From assembly GCA_032988165.1 (NCBI GenBank), contig JANTQF010000295.1, positions 1 through 44,642 on the forward strand: a DNA stretch of 44,642 nucleotides, written 5' to 3'. Position 1 is the stretch's first letter, and every line of letters starts with the position of its first letter. Shown piece by piece: positions 22,066 to 33,336 of the stretch. A program made the translations under genes and the position numbers. The stretch comes from Emmonsiellopsis sp. PD_33. Its lineage: Eukaryota > Ascomycota > Eurotiomycetes > Onygenales > Ajellomycetaceae. The notes beneath the pieces were generated by a model. It was given only the letters and a program-made list of their open reading frames with translations. It was not told the DNA's origin and made no database searches.

Positions 22066-22941
22066 GAGAGAGAGAAGAGGCTGTGGTATAGTATCGGTTT
22101 TTAGATCGCATAGGAACGAGGGGAGAGGAGAGGTAATATCCAGGTGGAGTGCTATAACTACTAATGGTAGATATGTGCGCCATAATTGAGAGTCTATTGC
22201 TACTTATATGATTGCATCTTAGTGTCTGCTAATCAAATTCTTTTGCAGTATTGTAAGCTAGGGAATGGCTACGGACTTGTAATTTCAATAGTAGGAAGGG
22301 TCATAGATTGCAATCCAAGTTTGCCCGATCACCTGTTGCTCTTAAGCCTGTATTTACATACCCCTGGGCTGCTGGAGATTCAACCCTAGCACGCATGGGC
22401 TGTTGTTTCTATCCTCGCATATCGTCTCTCCATTGACTTTCTGGGAACGGAGTGGCGATCCTGAAGACTGTGATAATTACTGGGGCCCAAGCAATGTATG
22501 TTATTCAAAACAACCCCTGTGGAGGTCAAAACAGGTGGATTTGTTTATCACCTCCTCGCACTCGTACTTTGACTACGCAGACATGTAGATGTGCTTTAGT
22601 GCTTAGGAGGCAACGTATACGTGTCTCTCTACTCATTATGAAATGGATACTCGCAGCAACAGGATCCATTGAACGCATTCGTCCTACCATCTGAGGTGTC
22701 TTCCCTGTAACTGAACTTCCAGCTCTTTTTTGTCATATTCCCGCAAAATCGTTCAAAATCATCCTTATCTCAAACTGTACCTAAGCTATTCAAGTTTTCT
22801 TTTGAAGTAGTTCTACTTGCTCAAAACATACACTCTAAACTGACTTTATTCTAGAAGAGAAAGAGAAGAAATAGCCACCCTTTTATTCTGTTTAGTTTCA
22901 CTTTAATCGAAATATAAAGAAAACACAAACAAAAGCTGTCT
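22066..22941. other. Convergent intergenic region
   Basis: Lies between the stop of the secreted-protein gene and the stop of the minus-strand NLR gene. It turns AT-rich toward 22900. Small open frames show no domain. No RNA gene or repeat was recognised. Confidence 0.5.
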
Positions 22942-25900
22942 CTATACCTCATGCGCCCCTAATTCCACATGAAGCTCGAATTCAGCGAAGAACTTAGCCT
23001 GATCATTCTGCAACGAGCGGAACCAAATAGGGTTAATCGGCACGTTTATTATCTGGGGAAGTATAATATCATCATTAGGGGCATGGTCATAGACTTCATC
23101 CGGGTCTTCAGGAACATTGGATAAGAGTTTGACAACTCGTTCCCAGCCCTTCTCCACCGCCTTTGACAACGGTGTTGAGCCTTTGTTGTCTTGACAATAT
23201 GGATCCGCCCCTTTCTTGAGCAAGATTTCAGCCGCGCCCCTATGGCCACAGGATGCCGCCCAGTACAATGGGCTCCGACCGCTGTTGTCCTTCGAGTCCG
23301 GATGAGCGCCCTTTTCTAATAACAGCGTCACTGCATGATGGCGATCCATGGAGAACTTTGCCACAGCTGCCCATGATAAAGAAGTTCGACCATTTGCGTC
23401 TTTGCAGTCAAACTCGGCTCCTTTCTCCAAAAGTAGTGCAACTATGTTTCCTGCATCATGTTCTGCTGCCCAGGATAACGGGGTTCGGCCATTTTTGTCC
23501 TTGGAGTGAAGATCGGCTCCTCTCCCCAAAAGTAGCGCAACTAGGTTTTCCGCACGATGATGTTCTGCTGACCATGATAAAGGCGTTCGGCCGTCGTTGT
23601 CTTTGAAGTTTGGGTTGGCCCCTTTGTCTAATAGTAGCTTCGTCGTTTTTATGCCGTCTCCATATGAGTCACCCGTTGATGCAGCCCATGATAATGGGGT
23701 ACGCCCGGTATTATCCGCAAAATCCAAATCCACACCACCCTTTTCCAGCAACATTGTGACAATGTCATTACTACCTGACGCTGCTGCATACGATAGGGGA
23801 CTTCGGCCGGAATTGTCTTTGAAATCTCGATCAGCGCCCCTCTCCGCCAACATCTTCACTGCGTCGACAGCCTCCATGGAAGAATATACACGATATCCTG
23901 CGGCATAAGATATCGCGCCTCGTCCGTTGACATCCTTATAATCAGGATCAGCCCCTTTCGCGAGTAATTTACTGACCATTGCAGGATAGTACCACGCAGC
24001 GTACAAAAGCGGGCTTCGACCTTGACTATCCCGGGAATCTGCCTCGGCTCCCCTTTCCAACAGAATATCGACCACTTTCTCATCTCCTGTGGCTAATGCC
24101 CATGATAGTGGGCTTCGGCCCGAATTGTCTCTGGAGTCCGGATCGGCTCCTCTTTCCAGCAAAAACTTAACGATGGAATCTGGGTTGCTCTGAGCTTGCA
24201 CTGCCCACGATAAAGATGTTCGGCCATTATCATCTCTGGATTCTATATCTAATCCTTGATCCAGAAATAACCGAACCATTTCATAACCCCCATATTCTTC
24301 AATTTCATCTCCCCAATAATCCCCCCCAATTGCCGCCCATGATAGTGGATTTCGGCCATTGTTGTCCCTAGTGTCTAGAGTGGCCCCGTTGGCTAGGAGA
24401 AGATTCACGAGCCCGATAGCATCTTCTATATCCATATCTGGTGTTTCAGCTGCCTTCGAGAGTGGTGTACGGCCGTCGTTATCACAGGAATTGACATCTG
24501 CTCCATTCTGCAAGAGGAGAGTTGTCACCTGCTTTAACCCATGTTTCGTTGCATGCGACAGTGCCGTCATGCCGTCAACATCCTTATAATTAATGTCCGG
24601 TTCGGCCCCATTTTCAAGTAGTAATTCAATTCTCTGGCTGCTTGCTTCGTCGTAAAAAGTGGATTCGTCGTCAAAAGTAGATCCAATTGCCTGGACGAGA
24701 ATAGGTCGACCCCAAGTATCTTTGAGGTTTGGATTGGCGCCTTTCTCCAGTAGCAACTTCATTGCTCCTTTGTTACAACGATAATCTGTTGACACAGCCT
24801 GTGAGAGTGGAGTTTGTCCATTATTATCTCTGTGGTTGGGATCCGACCCCTTATCCAGTAGTATCTTCAGGGTTTCATCATTGTCCATTTTTTTTGCGGC
24901 TTTTGACAATGGGGTCATCCCCTCGCGATCGACAGGTTCCAAGTTCGCTCCTTTGCCTAGGAGGAGTTCAACCACCGATTTGAGACCATTTCCCGCAGCT
25001 ATTGATAATGGGGTTTGCCGTTTTTTGTCCATCAAGTTAGGATCCGCTCCCTTCTGTAGGAGCATCCTCATTAACTCTTGGCTATCATGCTTTCCTTCCA
25101 CTGCATGTACTAGAGGGGTACACCTTCCCTTATCTTTGTGGTTTGGGTTAGCTCCCTTGCCCAGAAGCATTTTGACACCTTCTTTAAAGCCGCTCCTTGC
25201 TGCTTCGGATAATGGAGTTCTGCCCTTGACATCTATGGTCTCGATCTCAACACCGCATTCCAGGAATAGCTTGAACACTGCGTCGTGACCACCTTTGGCT
25301 GATAAAGACAGTGGTGTCTGACCCATTTTATCCCCGACTTTGGGATCCGCGCCATTCTGTAGCAGTAGCTGAATAATTTCTTTCTTGCCATGTTTGGAAG
25401 CTGCTAGAAATAGTGGAGTTTGACCGTCTGTATTTTCGCTGTTAGGATCCGCCCCCTTCTCTAGCAATAGTTTTATCACTTCTTCATGACCACTGGCCAC
25501 CGCCATGGACAATGGAGTTCTGCCTTTTATATCCTTGGTGTCTGGTTCCACTCCGCTAGTAAGGAGCAATTTTACTATTCCATTGTGGCCGTTGTTAGCA
25601 GCAGTTAATAGCAGAGTTGTTCCCCCACCAGCTGCCAATTGTGGATCAGCGCCATTCTGCACGAGTAGATTTGCCATTGCCACATTATTCAGAGCTGAGG
25701 CCCGGTAAAAGCATGTTCGACCGAAATTGTCTCTCTGGTTTGGATCGGCTCCGTGCTCAAGAAGTAGCTTGACCATAGCCTCATCGCCCTTTCCTATAGC
25801 GTGATGCAATGCAGTTTGCCCAGATAAATCTTTGGAATCGGGGAAGGTACCATGGCCAAGGAGTATTTTGACTATTTCCCTCCGATTCCCTAGCACTGCG

Positions 25901-28406
25901 GTGGAAAGTGAAGTTTCGCCGCAACGGTTTTTCAAATTTGGATCAGCATTTTTTTCCAATAATGCTTCAAGCATGCTGGCGTGTCCGTCCTTTACTGCTA
26001 GCAATAATGGAGTGTAATTGAGATCGGTTTTGGAGTTAGGGTCAGCCCCTTTTTCTAGCATGAACTTTGCGGTTTCTGTGTGTCCCATTGCTGCAGCTCG
26101 TAGCAATGGTGAATACCCCTTTTTGTCGACATGATTGAGTTCAGCGCCTTTTCCAAGCAAGAGTTCAACAACAGATCTATGGCCGCTGCCTGCTGCATAA
26201 CACAATGGAGTTCGACCTTTTGAATCTCTAAGCCGGGAATAGCTTGGGTTATTATCCAAGACAGCCTTCAGGAGAGAGTCTAGTCCAAAATGTGCTGCAA
26301 GAAAAACCCCTTTTAGAACACTTGAGGCGCTGCTTGCTGGAGGCAGGGAACTTTCATCAAGTGTCACAACGTCCAAAGGGATCCCCAGCTGCCTCGCACT
26401 TGCGGATACCTTGGAGTCGTCTCTCAAAAATTCCATTATAAGAGACTCCTTCACCGAATGGTCTCGAGCATGATGTCCCCAGTTCCTAGCGGAGTAGTTG
26501 TAGAAACAATACTCCAAAAGAGTTTCATATCCTTCACTACGTTCGTGTATTCTTGAAGCAAACACGTCAAAGGACAGGTATGCAAGGCAAGTCGTTGCGA
26601 TGTCCACATGGGCCATAGGAAACCAATACGCCTGTGTCCTGTCAAGATACTCCTGTGTTGTATAGTGGATCAATCGAATAATACTGCTTTTTTCATCCAC
26701 TGTGACCAACCCGGCGCATGGGGAAATTATAGTGCTAACATCCGAAAGATTTGACTTGTCAAATTCATGCTCATGGGGCTCCACTGCTAGGGCGTGTAGA
26801 AGCTCTGTTTGTTTCAAAGGTCGTCTGGCACATACAATCCACGAAAGAACCCGCTTCGCCAGCTTTGCCTGATCAGGTAGCTGGTTCTCAACCCGTTTCA
26901 TGATGTCTTGGTATGCAGCGTCATACGCATCCGATCCGCTTGGTAATTTTTTAAGTGCTGTTCGGATAGCCTTTGGGGACACCTTTCCAATCAATGAATT
27001 GAGGTGAAGGTGGGCAAGGAGAAAACTATTTATGCGAGTGAGCATCTGCCTTTGGGAGCCACCTAGAATAAATTCCGGTATACTTACATTCCATCAACAG
27101 CTTTTGTAATTCCTCCTATAATTTCTCCTTGCAGAGCGGCGTTCGCGCGGACGAAGGTTGGCAATTGTGACATGTGTTCTCGAAGGTATTCCTCCACATC
27201 GGAATCACTGGCGTGAATTTCAAAAGATAAGCACTTCTCGAATTGGACCGTAATCTCCGGAATAAACCTCGATGTTGCCAAAAGGTTAACATTATACTGG
27301 TCTTGGAGCCTAAAAATAGTTTTTAGAATCGGATCGAGAGGATCGTTGGGTGTCTGCCATTCGTCCAAGGCATCAACGACGATAAAAACCCTTGAGTATC
27401 GGCCAAAAACCGATCCAAGTGCGCTTGCAAGCTCCTTGGCTGATGGCCGTGTTCCTTTACGTTCATAGGTGAAGTATAGATCCTCCACAGCCGGGGGAAG
27501 TGAGGCGTCTTTATGAAGAAGCTGTTTCAATAGACTTGCTAGCATATGTTCAGCCTTCCTTTCATCCGATGAGTGGAAATCGCAAAAGTAAAAAGTAATG
27601 CCAATATTATCATCTTTGTGGAACTGTCTGTACAGCTCATCAATGATAATAGAGGCCGTAACTGTCTTGCCGGCTCCTGGTAGACCTGGACAGAATAGAG
27701 TACATTTCCCGTCACTCTCCATCCAGCGCTTAAGCTCATCCTTGTCTAGAACCCATCCACCAGTCCCTTCTTGTCGCTGACTGAGATAATCGCTCAGCCG
27801 GGCACCGTAGTCGGTTTCTGCAAGCCACGACAAAATCCGTCGACTTCTCTCTAACCGTTGCCATATTTGGTTTTCAGCTCTTGTTTCTTTGACCTCATTA
27901 TAGGTTGCTGCTGCCAGGACTGCCGTATCGATCATAACCAGGTTGTTCAAAATTTGGCACTGACGATGTAAGTTTTCCACAGAGCTGCGAAGATTCTTCG
28001 CCATAAAAGCAGCTTTGAATCGTTCCCAAATGGGTTTATCCCGGCCCGCTTGAAGTCTACTTCCTCGTCTGTTGAGATCTTTGAGGAGGTCCTGCAACTT
28101 CTGCTGGCACTCCAACAATAGAACCTTTGTGTCCGTCGTATCTGGTGCGGCGTCGCCTAGCTGAGATAATAAGGAAGATTCACGGTTCTGGCCCTGAAAG
28201 GCATCCGCAAACTCTGTGCTAAGAGTGATGTTCGCTCTTGTTTCCGCGAGGACGGTCTTCAGCGCTTGCAGCTGGGCCAAAAAGGACTTAACGTCGTCTG
28301 GCGCCTCCCTCCAGTCGAAGCCAAATCTGACCATCGTTTGTGTGATTTGATAAACGAGGCTAATCACACTGATAACGCCCGCGGTGGTGCTAAATGGGTC
28401 GGCCAT
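22942..28406 (-). CDS. NLR-like receptor: HeLo-like N-terminus, NACHT NTPase, about 30 ankyrin repeats
   Basis: Exons (minus) 28406-27088 and 27025-22942, with a 62-bp intron, give 1800 residues. The N-terminus (MADPFSTTAGVISVISLVYQ, about 1-130) matches the HeLo-like domain found on fungal STAND proteins, where it acts as a cell-death or membrane effector. The NACHT has Walker A GLPGAGKT (241-248) and Walker B VFIVVDALDE (340-349). A winged-helix-like part follows (SWIVCARRPLKQTELLHALAV). About 30 ankyrin repeats of roughly 33 residues then fill the C-terminal two thirds, most with GRTPLSWAA and LLLEKGADPN cores; several (at least four) carry insertions of 5-12 residues. STAND proteins of this build sense non-self and may trigger heterokaryon incompatibility or immunity, but its trigger is unknown. 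No amyloid motif was seen. Splicing was set by phase and by the FLLAHLHL motif following the NACHT. Confidence 0.92.
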
Positions 28407-29484
28407 GAGGATATCGTCAACTGCTTATCGTTTCGGTATACGTTGCTAGAAATCCGGCACTGAAATAAAATAATAAAGAATAATGTCCCGCACTCGACTT
28501 TTTTGAAACTCGGAAACAAGTTGAGGAGAGAACAATGCGGAAATCATCTTGTAGTATTTTTTCCCCCTTTTTGCACAGCCCCGCCCCATACTCTTGATCT
28601 GGATGCCTGCTGTCAGCCTTGTTTGGTATTTCAAATTCTGTTATATCTGGCTTGGAGATTTTTACCGACCCTAGCGATCTAAGCCTCATCCTTGCTGGAA
28701 AATGGAAGTTCACACTTGCGCAGTAAACTGGTTATCTATTCCCGCGAGGTTGAAGTTTTGAATCATTGTGTCGGATAGGGCGCCGTTGGTAAACGTGCGA
28801 TGTGATTTGAGCATCAACAGCTAATCAGATGAAGTAAGCCTCTCAGTCCCAGCAAGGCAACGGGTAGTTAAGCGCTGCTAATAGAAGGCCCTAATCGCCA
28901 TTTGGTGATTAAACTTGAGGATGACCAATGACGACTTTTAAACAAACTCGGAGTATTCTCATCAGGTTGTTGGATAGATGGTGTGGATGGACGTTTTGTC
29001 TTTGGCCAAAGACTCCGTGCTGAAGCGTAAGCAAATTCGAGGTAGTAGTTGGCGAGTGATCACTAGCAAATCCGAGCGGACATATGTGTATATTCCTTTT
29101 GGCTGGTTTTGTTGCTATGATACGAAGCAGCTTGAAGATAATTGAATTAGGGGCGGAGAGTTGTACCTAATGACGCTAATCCCAAAGCGGGTTAGCCTCT
29201 ATCTCCCATCCAAAGACATCATCATCGGCCAAAACATTGCGAAACAACTTTCAAGCACCAGCTGTCCAAGCTATTTGGGTATGCTTGACGGGCAGAAACA
29301 AGGTACGATATTGCATTTCCATATTCCCCTAGCCGCCTGGCATGCGACATGCTCCGTGTCCCCCAAACATCGTCGAGGTCAACCCCTGCGTCGGCCGGTC
29401 ATCGAAGCGTTCCTCGAAACGAATTATTTCGCCAGCCAAGATGATGGAGAAACGCGCACTAACTGTCTGGCCCTCTCCATTTAG
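28407..29484. promoter_or_regulatory. Divergent upstream region, NLR / MAD1
   Basis: About 1.1 kb between the NLR and MAD1 start codons. Frames in it lack domain signals. One open stretch ends with a stop at 29482-29484 that touches the MAD1 ATG, but it starts without an ATG and is probably chance. Confidence 0.45.
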
Positions 29485-31820
29485 ATGAATACCGGCAGAT
29501 CTTCCGCAAATACGCAACCATCCTATGATTTCCTATCTGGCGCTTCCTCGCCATCTCCGTCCAATGCGCCAGCCGGAAACCCTGCGTTCCGCCAGAGCAT
29601 TCGCGTCGGACAACCACCTACAAAGCCTGGTTCGTTTCGCCGTTTATAGGGCTGTTTCTCCACATTAGCTGATCATTTTTACGAGTCATAGATGCTGGAA
29701 ATGAAGAACTACGCGTGCAAATCAGCACACTACGATATGAGCTGGACAATTTGAAGCAGGAGAGGGATCTTACGGCGCTACACCATGAGAAGGAATTGCG
29801 CGAGTTGCAGGCGAGGGCGGATGCGGATTTTAGAAAGGCCCAGGTACGGGACGCCTTTTTTATTGTTTTTGGAATATACTGCGAGAAGCTCGATGAACTA
29901 GGCTTACAGGATTTTCAGGCGGCAGAAAGCAGCAGCAACAAAGCTCAGCATAAAATCGAGTCCTTAACCACGGAACTAAAATCTGCACAAGAGTCCTCGA
30001 TCAATGAGCGGTCGGAGTTTGATAGACGAATACGAAGCTTGCAGGATCAGAATCAATCATTGCAGGAGGAGATCGATGACACGCAATCCCAGCTATCGGA
30101 CCAGGAACGGCAGTATAAGCACCGGCTTAATGAGTTGGAGGCGATCCGCTCGTCGCTGCAGAAAACCCTAGATGAGTTACAAGCGGACCTACACCAGACG
30201 AAAGAGAGCTTGCAGGTCACACAAGATAAATTAACACAGCGCGAGGCTGATGTTGGGACGTTGGAAACGGAGAACATACGGCTAAGGTCTGAGGGGACGG
30301 ATTCGGAAACTCTAAATGTGCTTAAACGCGAACTCTCGGAACAGTTGTCCCAGGTTAAGCGGTTGGAGTCTGAGCTACGGCCACTCCGCAAGTCTCAGAA
30401 GAATGTCGAGGTTGTCGAAGAGCAGAAGAAGGCACTGGAAAACCAGCTGCATCTGATGCAAGGGGTGGAAATCGAGTTGAGGAATGTACAAATCCAAAAC
30501 CAAGTCTTGGAGGATGAGCGGAGATCGTGGACAAGCTTATTACAGGTGGATGGTCAAGAAGCGGAATTTGAGTCTCCGGAGGAAGTTGCACGAGCGCTTG
30601 TTCAAGCGCGCATTGAGAATGCTTCGTTGCTGGATAAAGTGGGCACTATCCAGACAGAGGTTGCTGACAAGGTTGAGTCGATTAAAACTCTGGAGTCAGA
30701 AAAAATCGGTTTACAGAAGGAGATGGAAACGCTCCGGACAGCAACGAATGGTTCGGCTGCAAATAGCGCGGATGCTCGTGCGAAAACGCGACTGGAACGC
30801 CAACGGGTGTTAGCCATAAGAGAGGTAGAATATCTTCGGGCACAGCTCAAGACATTTGACACCGAAGAAACAACAATGAACGCGGACGAAACTACATTCG
30901 ACCAGCAAAAATCCGAGCACATTGCTCAACTCGAAAATCTTCTTAGCGAGCACCGCGAGGAACTACACAAGCTACATGAAGAGTTGTCGAAACAAGAAAA
31001 GGCATCGGCAGATGATTCAAATGGCCCCCGCGGCGTCAAACGACCACTCTCCCCAGCCAATTCCGATGCAGATAGCGAAAGACTGGCTGTGCTAGTGCGG
31101 AAAAACCGCACCCTTCAGGATACCCTCTCCAAAACCGAACAATCAGTCGAACTTCTCAACCGCGAACTCGAAGCCACAAAATCCCACCTCTCCACTCTCC
31201 AAACCCAATCTCGAACCCGTATCCTCGAACTCCGCTCCAACCCCACCGCTGACGCCGAAAACCTCAAACTCTCTACTATAACCTCCCTACGAGCTGAGAA
31301 CCGCGACCTTCTCAAGCAACTCCGCCACGAACATCCAGACACCAAAGTCGTCCCTCTAGCCACACTGGAGAACATGAAACTCGAACTCCGCGAGATGGAA
31401 AAAACCGTCGCAGAGAAGGAAAAACGAATGCGCCGCCTAAAGGAGATCTGGACCGCCAAATCCTCCGAATTCCGCGAAGCGGTCGCGTCCGTGCTCGGCT
31501 ACAAGCTTGATTTCCTCCCCAACGGCCGTGTCCGCGTCACCTCCATGTTCCACCTATCCCCCGCCTATAGACATGGCGATGGCAATGCGGGCGCCGACTC
31601 GAGAGGGCCCGGTAGTATGGGCGATGGAGAGGAGAATTCAATCATCTTTGATGGCGAGAATGGGACGATGAAGATCTCCGGTGGTCCGAATAGCTTGTTT
31701 GCGATGGAGATTCGCAATCTGATTAAGTTCTGGGTTGAGGAGAGGAAGGATATCCCTTGTTTTCTGGCGGCGATGACTCTGGATTTTTATGATAAGACGA
31801 CGAGGGCGATGAGGGTGTGA
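29485..31820 (+). CDS. MAD1: MAD1, spindle assembly checkpoint coiled-coil protein
   Basis: Exons 29485-29629, 29692-29843 and 29910-31820 give 735 residues. Mad1 recruits Mad2 to unattached kinetochores to delay anaphase. Residues 1-50 are a disordered Ser/Pro region; about 50-600 is almost unbroken coiled coil (heptads rich in Leu, Glu, Lys and Gln, for example LDNLKQERDLTALHHEKELR). The C-terminal fold is highly conserved: EFREAVASVLGYKLDFLPNG, VRVTSMF, then the end with IRNLIKFWVEERKDIPCFLAA. The second intron (29844-29909) is 66 nt, a multiple of three, and has no stop. If retained it would add 22 hydrophobic residues inside the coil (757 aa). Splicing is more likely because the insert breaks the heptads. 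Confidence 0.92.
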
Positions 31821-32190
31821 AGGGGGTTGGAATTTTGATTTTTCCTCCCCCCCTCCCCCCTCCCTTTTTTTTTTTTTTTTTGTCTAGGAGGCGGGAGCGG
31901 GGTTGGGTTGGGGGTTTCTTGCTTTGTTTTTATTATGCGGTTTCTTTCTTTTTTCCTACTCTGACTCCATTGTATACCATGTCTGTCTGTCTATATGGTC
32001 ATTTGGGTAAGCTGATAAATGAATAGCCTTTTTTTTTTTTTGGTGACATATGGATCCTGCATGTCTGTCCCTCTGTATGTATTAAAACCAGATATATACA
32101 TACATGCCCGCTCCATCAGAGCAGTGGATTTCAACTAACTACCCAGGGCATGCATACTGGGATTTTACGATTGAATTCAATCGGGCTTTC

Positions 32191-32212
32191 ATCCATCCAT
32201 CCATCCATCCAT
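32191..32212. repeat. Tetranucleotide repeat (ATCC)n
   Basis: Five perfect ATCC units in the intergenic region downstream of MAD1. Confidence 0.85.
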
Positions 32213-32435
32213 AAATAGAAGTTCTCAATTTGTGCAGACCTTTCATCTGCTCAGGGGGGCTGGGGGAGTCCTCTGCCCCTTCAACAGCCTGCAACCCCTT
32301 TTCATTGTCAGCTCAATTACTATCTATCTGTTACAGGTAATCACAGTCTACATTATCACAAAACCCATCCCTCAACCAACCTCCCACACTAACTAAACAA
32401 CTAACTTATGTATATTCCAATGACATTGGCATATT

Positions 32436-32454
32436 GTATGTATGTATGTATGTA
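32436..32454. repeat. Tetranucleotide repeat (TATG)n
   Basis: Between four and five perfect units of GTAT/TATG downstream of MAD1. Confidence 0.85.
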
Positions 32455-33336
32455 CAGAACAAACAATCCTTTTAAATTAGGAGGAATAATATGGAGGATT
32501 TAAAAAAAGGCATAGAGGCAAAATAGTACCTACAGGAATGGGAGTTAAAAGGCGGAGGGGGAAAAAGGAAAGTTAAAGTGGGGAATGATTGATAGGTAGA
32601 ACACTCAAGGAGTCTGGTAATGATGATTTTGAAGCGTGAAGGCGTAGATGAAGATGAGAGAGGAAAAAAGGAAAATTGGAGAGACTGGGACCATGTGAAA
32701 AGAAAGAGGAAAGTGGACAGACAGTGAGTAGTAATGAATTTATTCAAAAAAGAGTTGAGTTATAAGAAAAAGTTAGGTATGGGAATCTTAATACGTCCAA
32801 GAAGCAGAACCAAAAAGAAAGGGAGATCGCGGATCTGAAAGAGAGACAGACAGACAGACTTATCTCCAATCAGGAATAATAGAATAGAAAACCAAGCAAA
32901 AGGGGAAATAGGGAGAGGGAGGAAAGTGTGGATTGCCAGAACTGTTTACTCTGGTATCATCACCTCTCGCCGATCAGATCAATTAAGGAATGTAATTTCT
33001 CCAACATTATCTGCTGCTTCATCCTATTCTTTGACCCCTCCCCAAAAAGAGGGGCGTTCGTCAGATTGGTAGGTAGTTATATCCAAGAGGTGTGGTGTGA
33101 GGCGTGTTAATGATGTATGTATGCACAGGCTAGTTGCGGCCGCAGTTTCCAGGGCTATAAAAAGGGGGACGATCGTGTTTGCGTTTGTTGTGTCCGGCCA
33201 TGCCAAGGGACAAAAAATATCGACATTGAAAAAGATAGGGTGTATTATAGGACTAAACCGGCCTTTGTTTGTTTGATCGTTTGTTTGTTAGGTGCCGCTG
33301 GAATTAGGATGAATAATCCTGACCGGCAGATATTAT

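Larger units (their letters stand above)
31821..33336. other. Convergent intergenic region with simple repeats
   Basis: About 1.5 kb between the MAD1 and SYP1 stops. It holds T-runs (about 31865-31881 and 32030-32041), (ATCC)n at 32191-32212 and (TATG)n at 32436-32454. A TATAAAAA box with a following G-run lies at 33156-33163, but no gene was found downstream on the plus strand before the end of SYP1. No coding region recognised. Confidence 0.5.

Noticed and set aside
18152..28406. Biosynthetic gene cluster involving RNase T2, the secreted protein and the NLR
   Set aside because: No synthase, oxidoreductase, transporter or pathway regulator is present; adjacency alone does not support a cluster.
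29161..29484. 107-codon frame ending against the MAD1 ATG
   Set aside because: Begins at TTG, not ATG, and has no domain; likely chance in the promoter.
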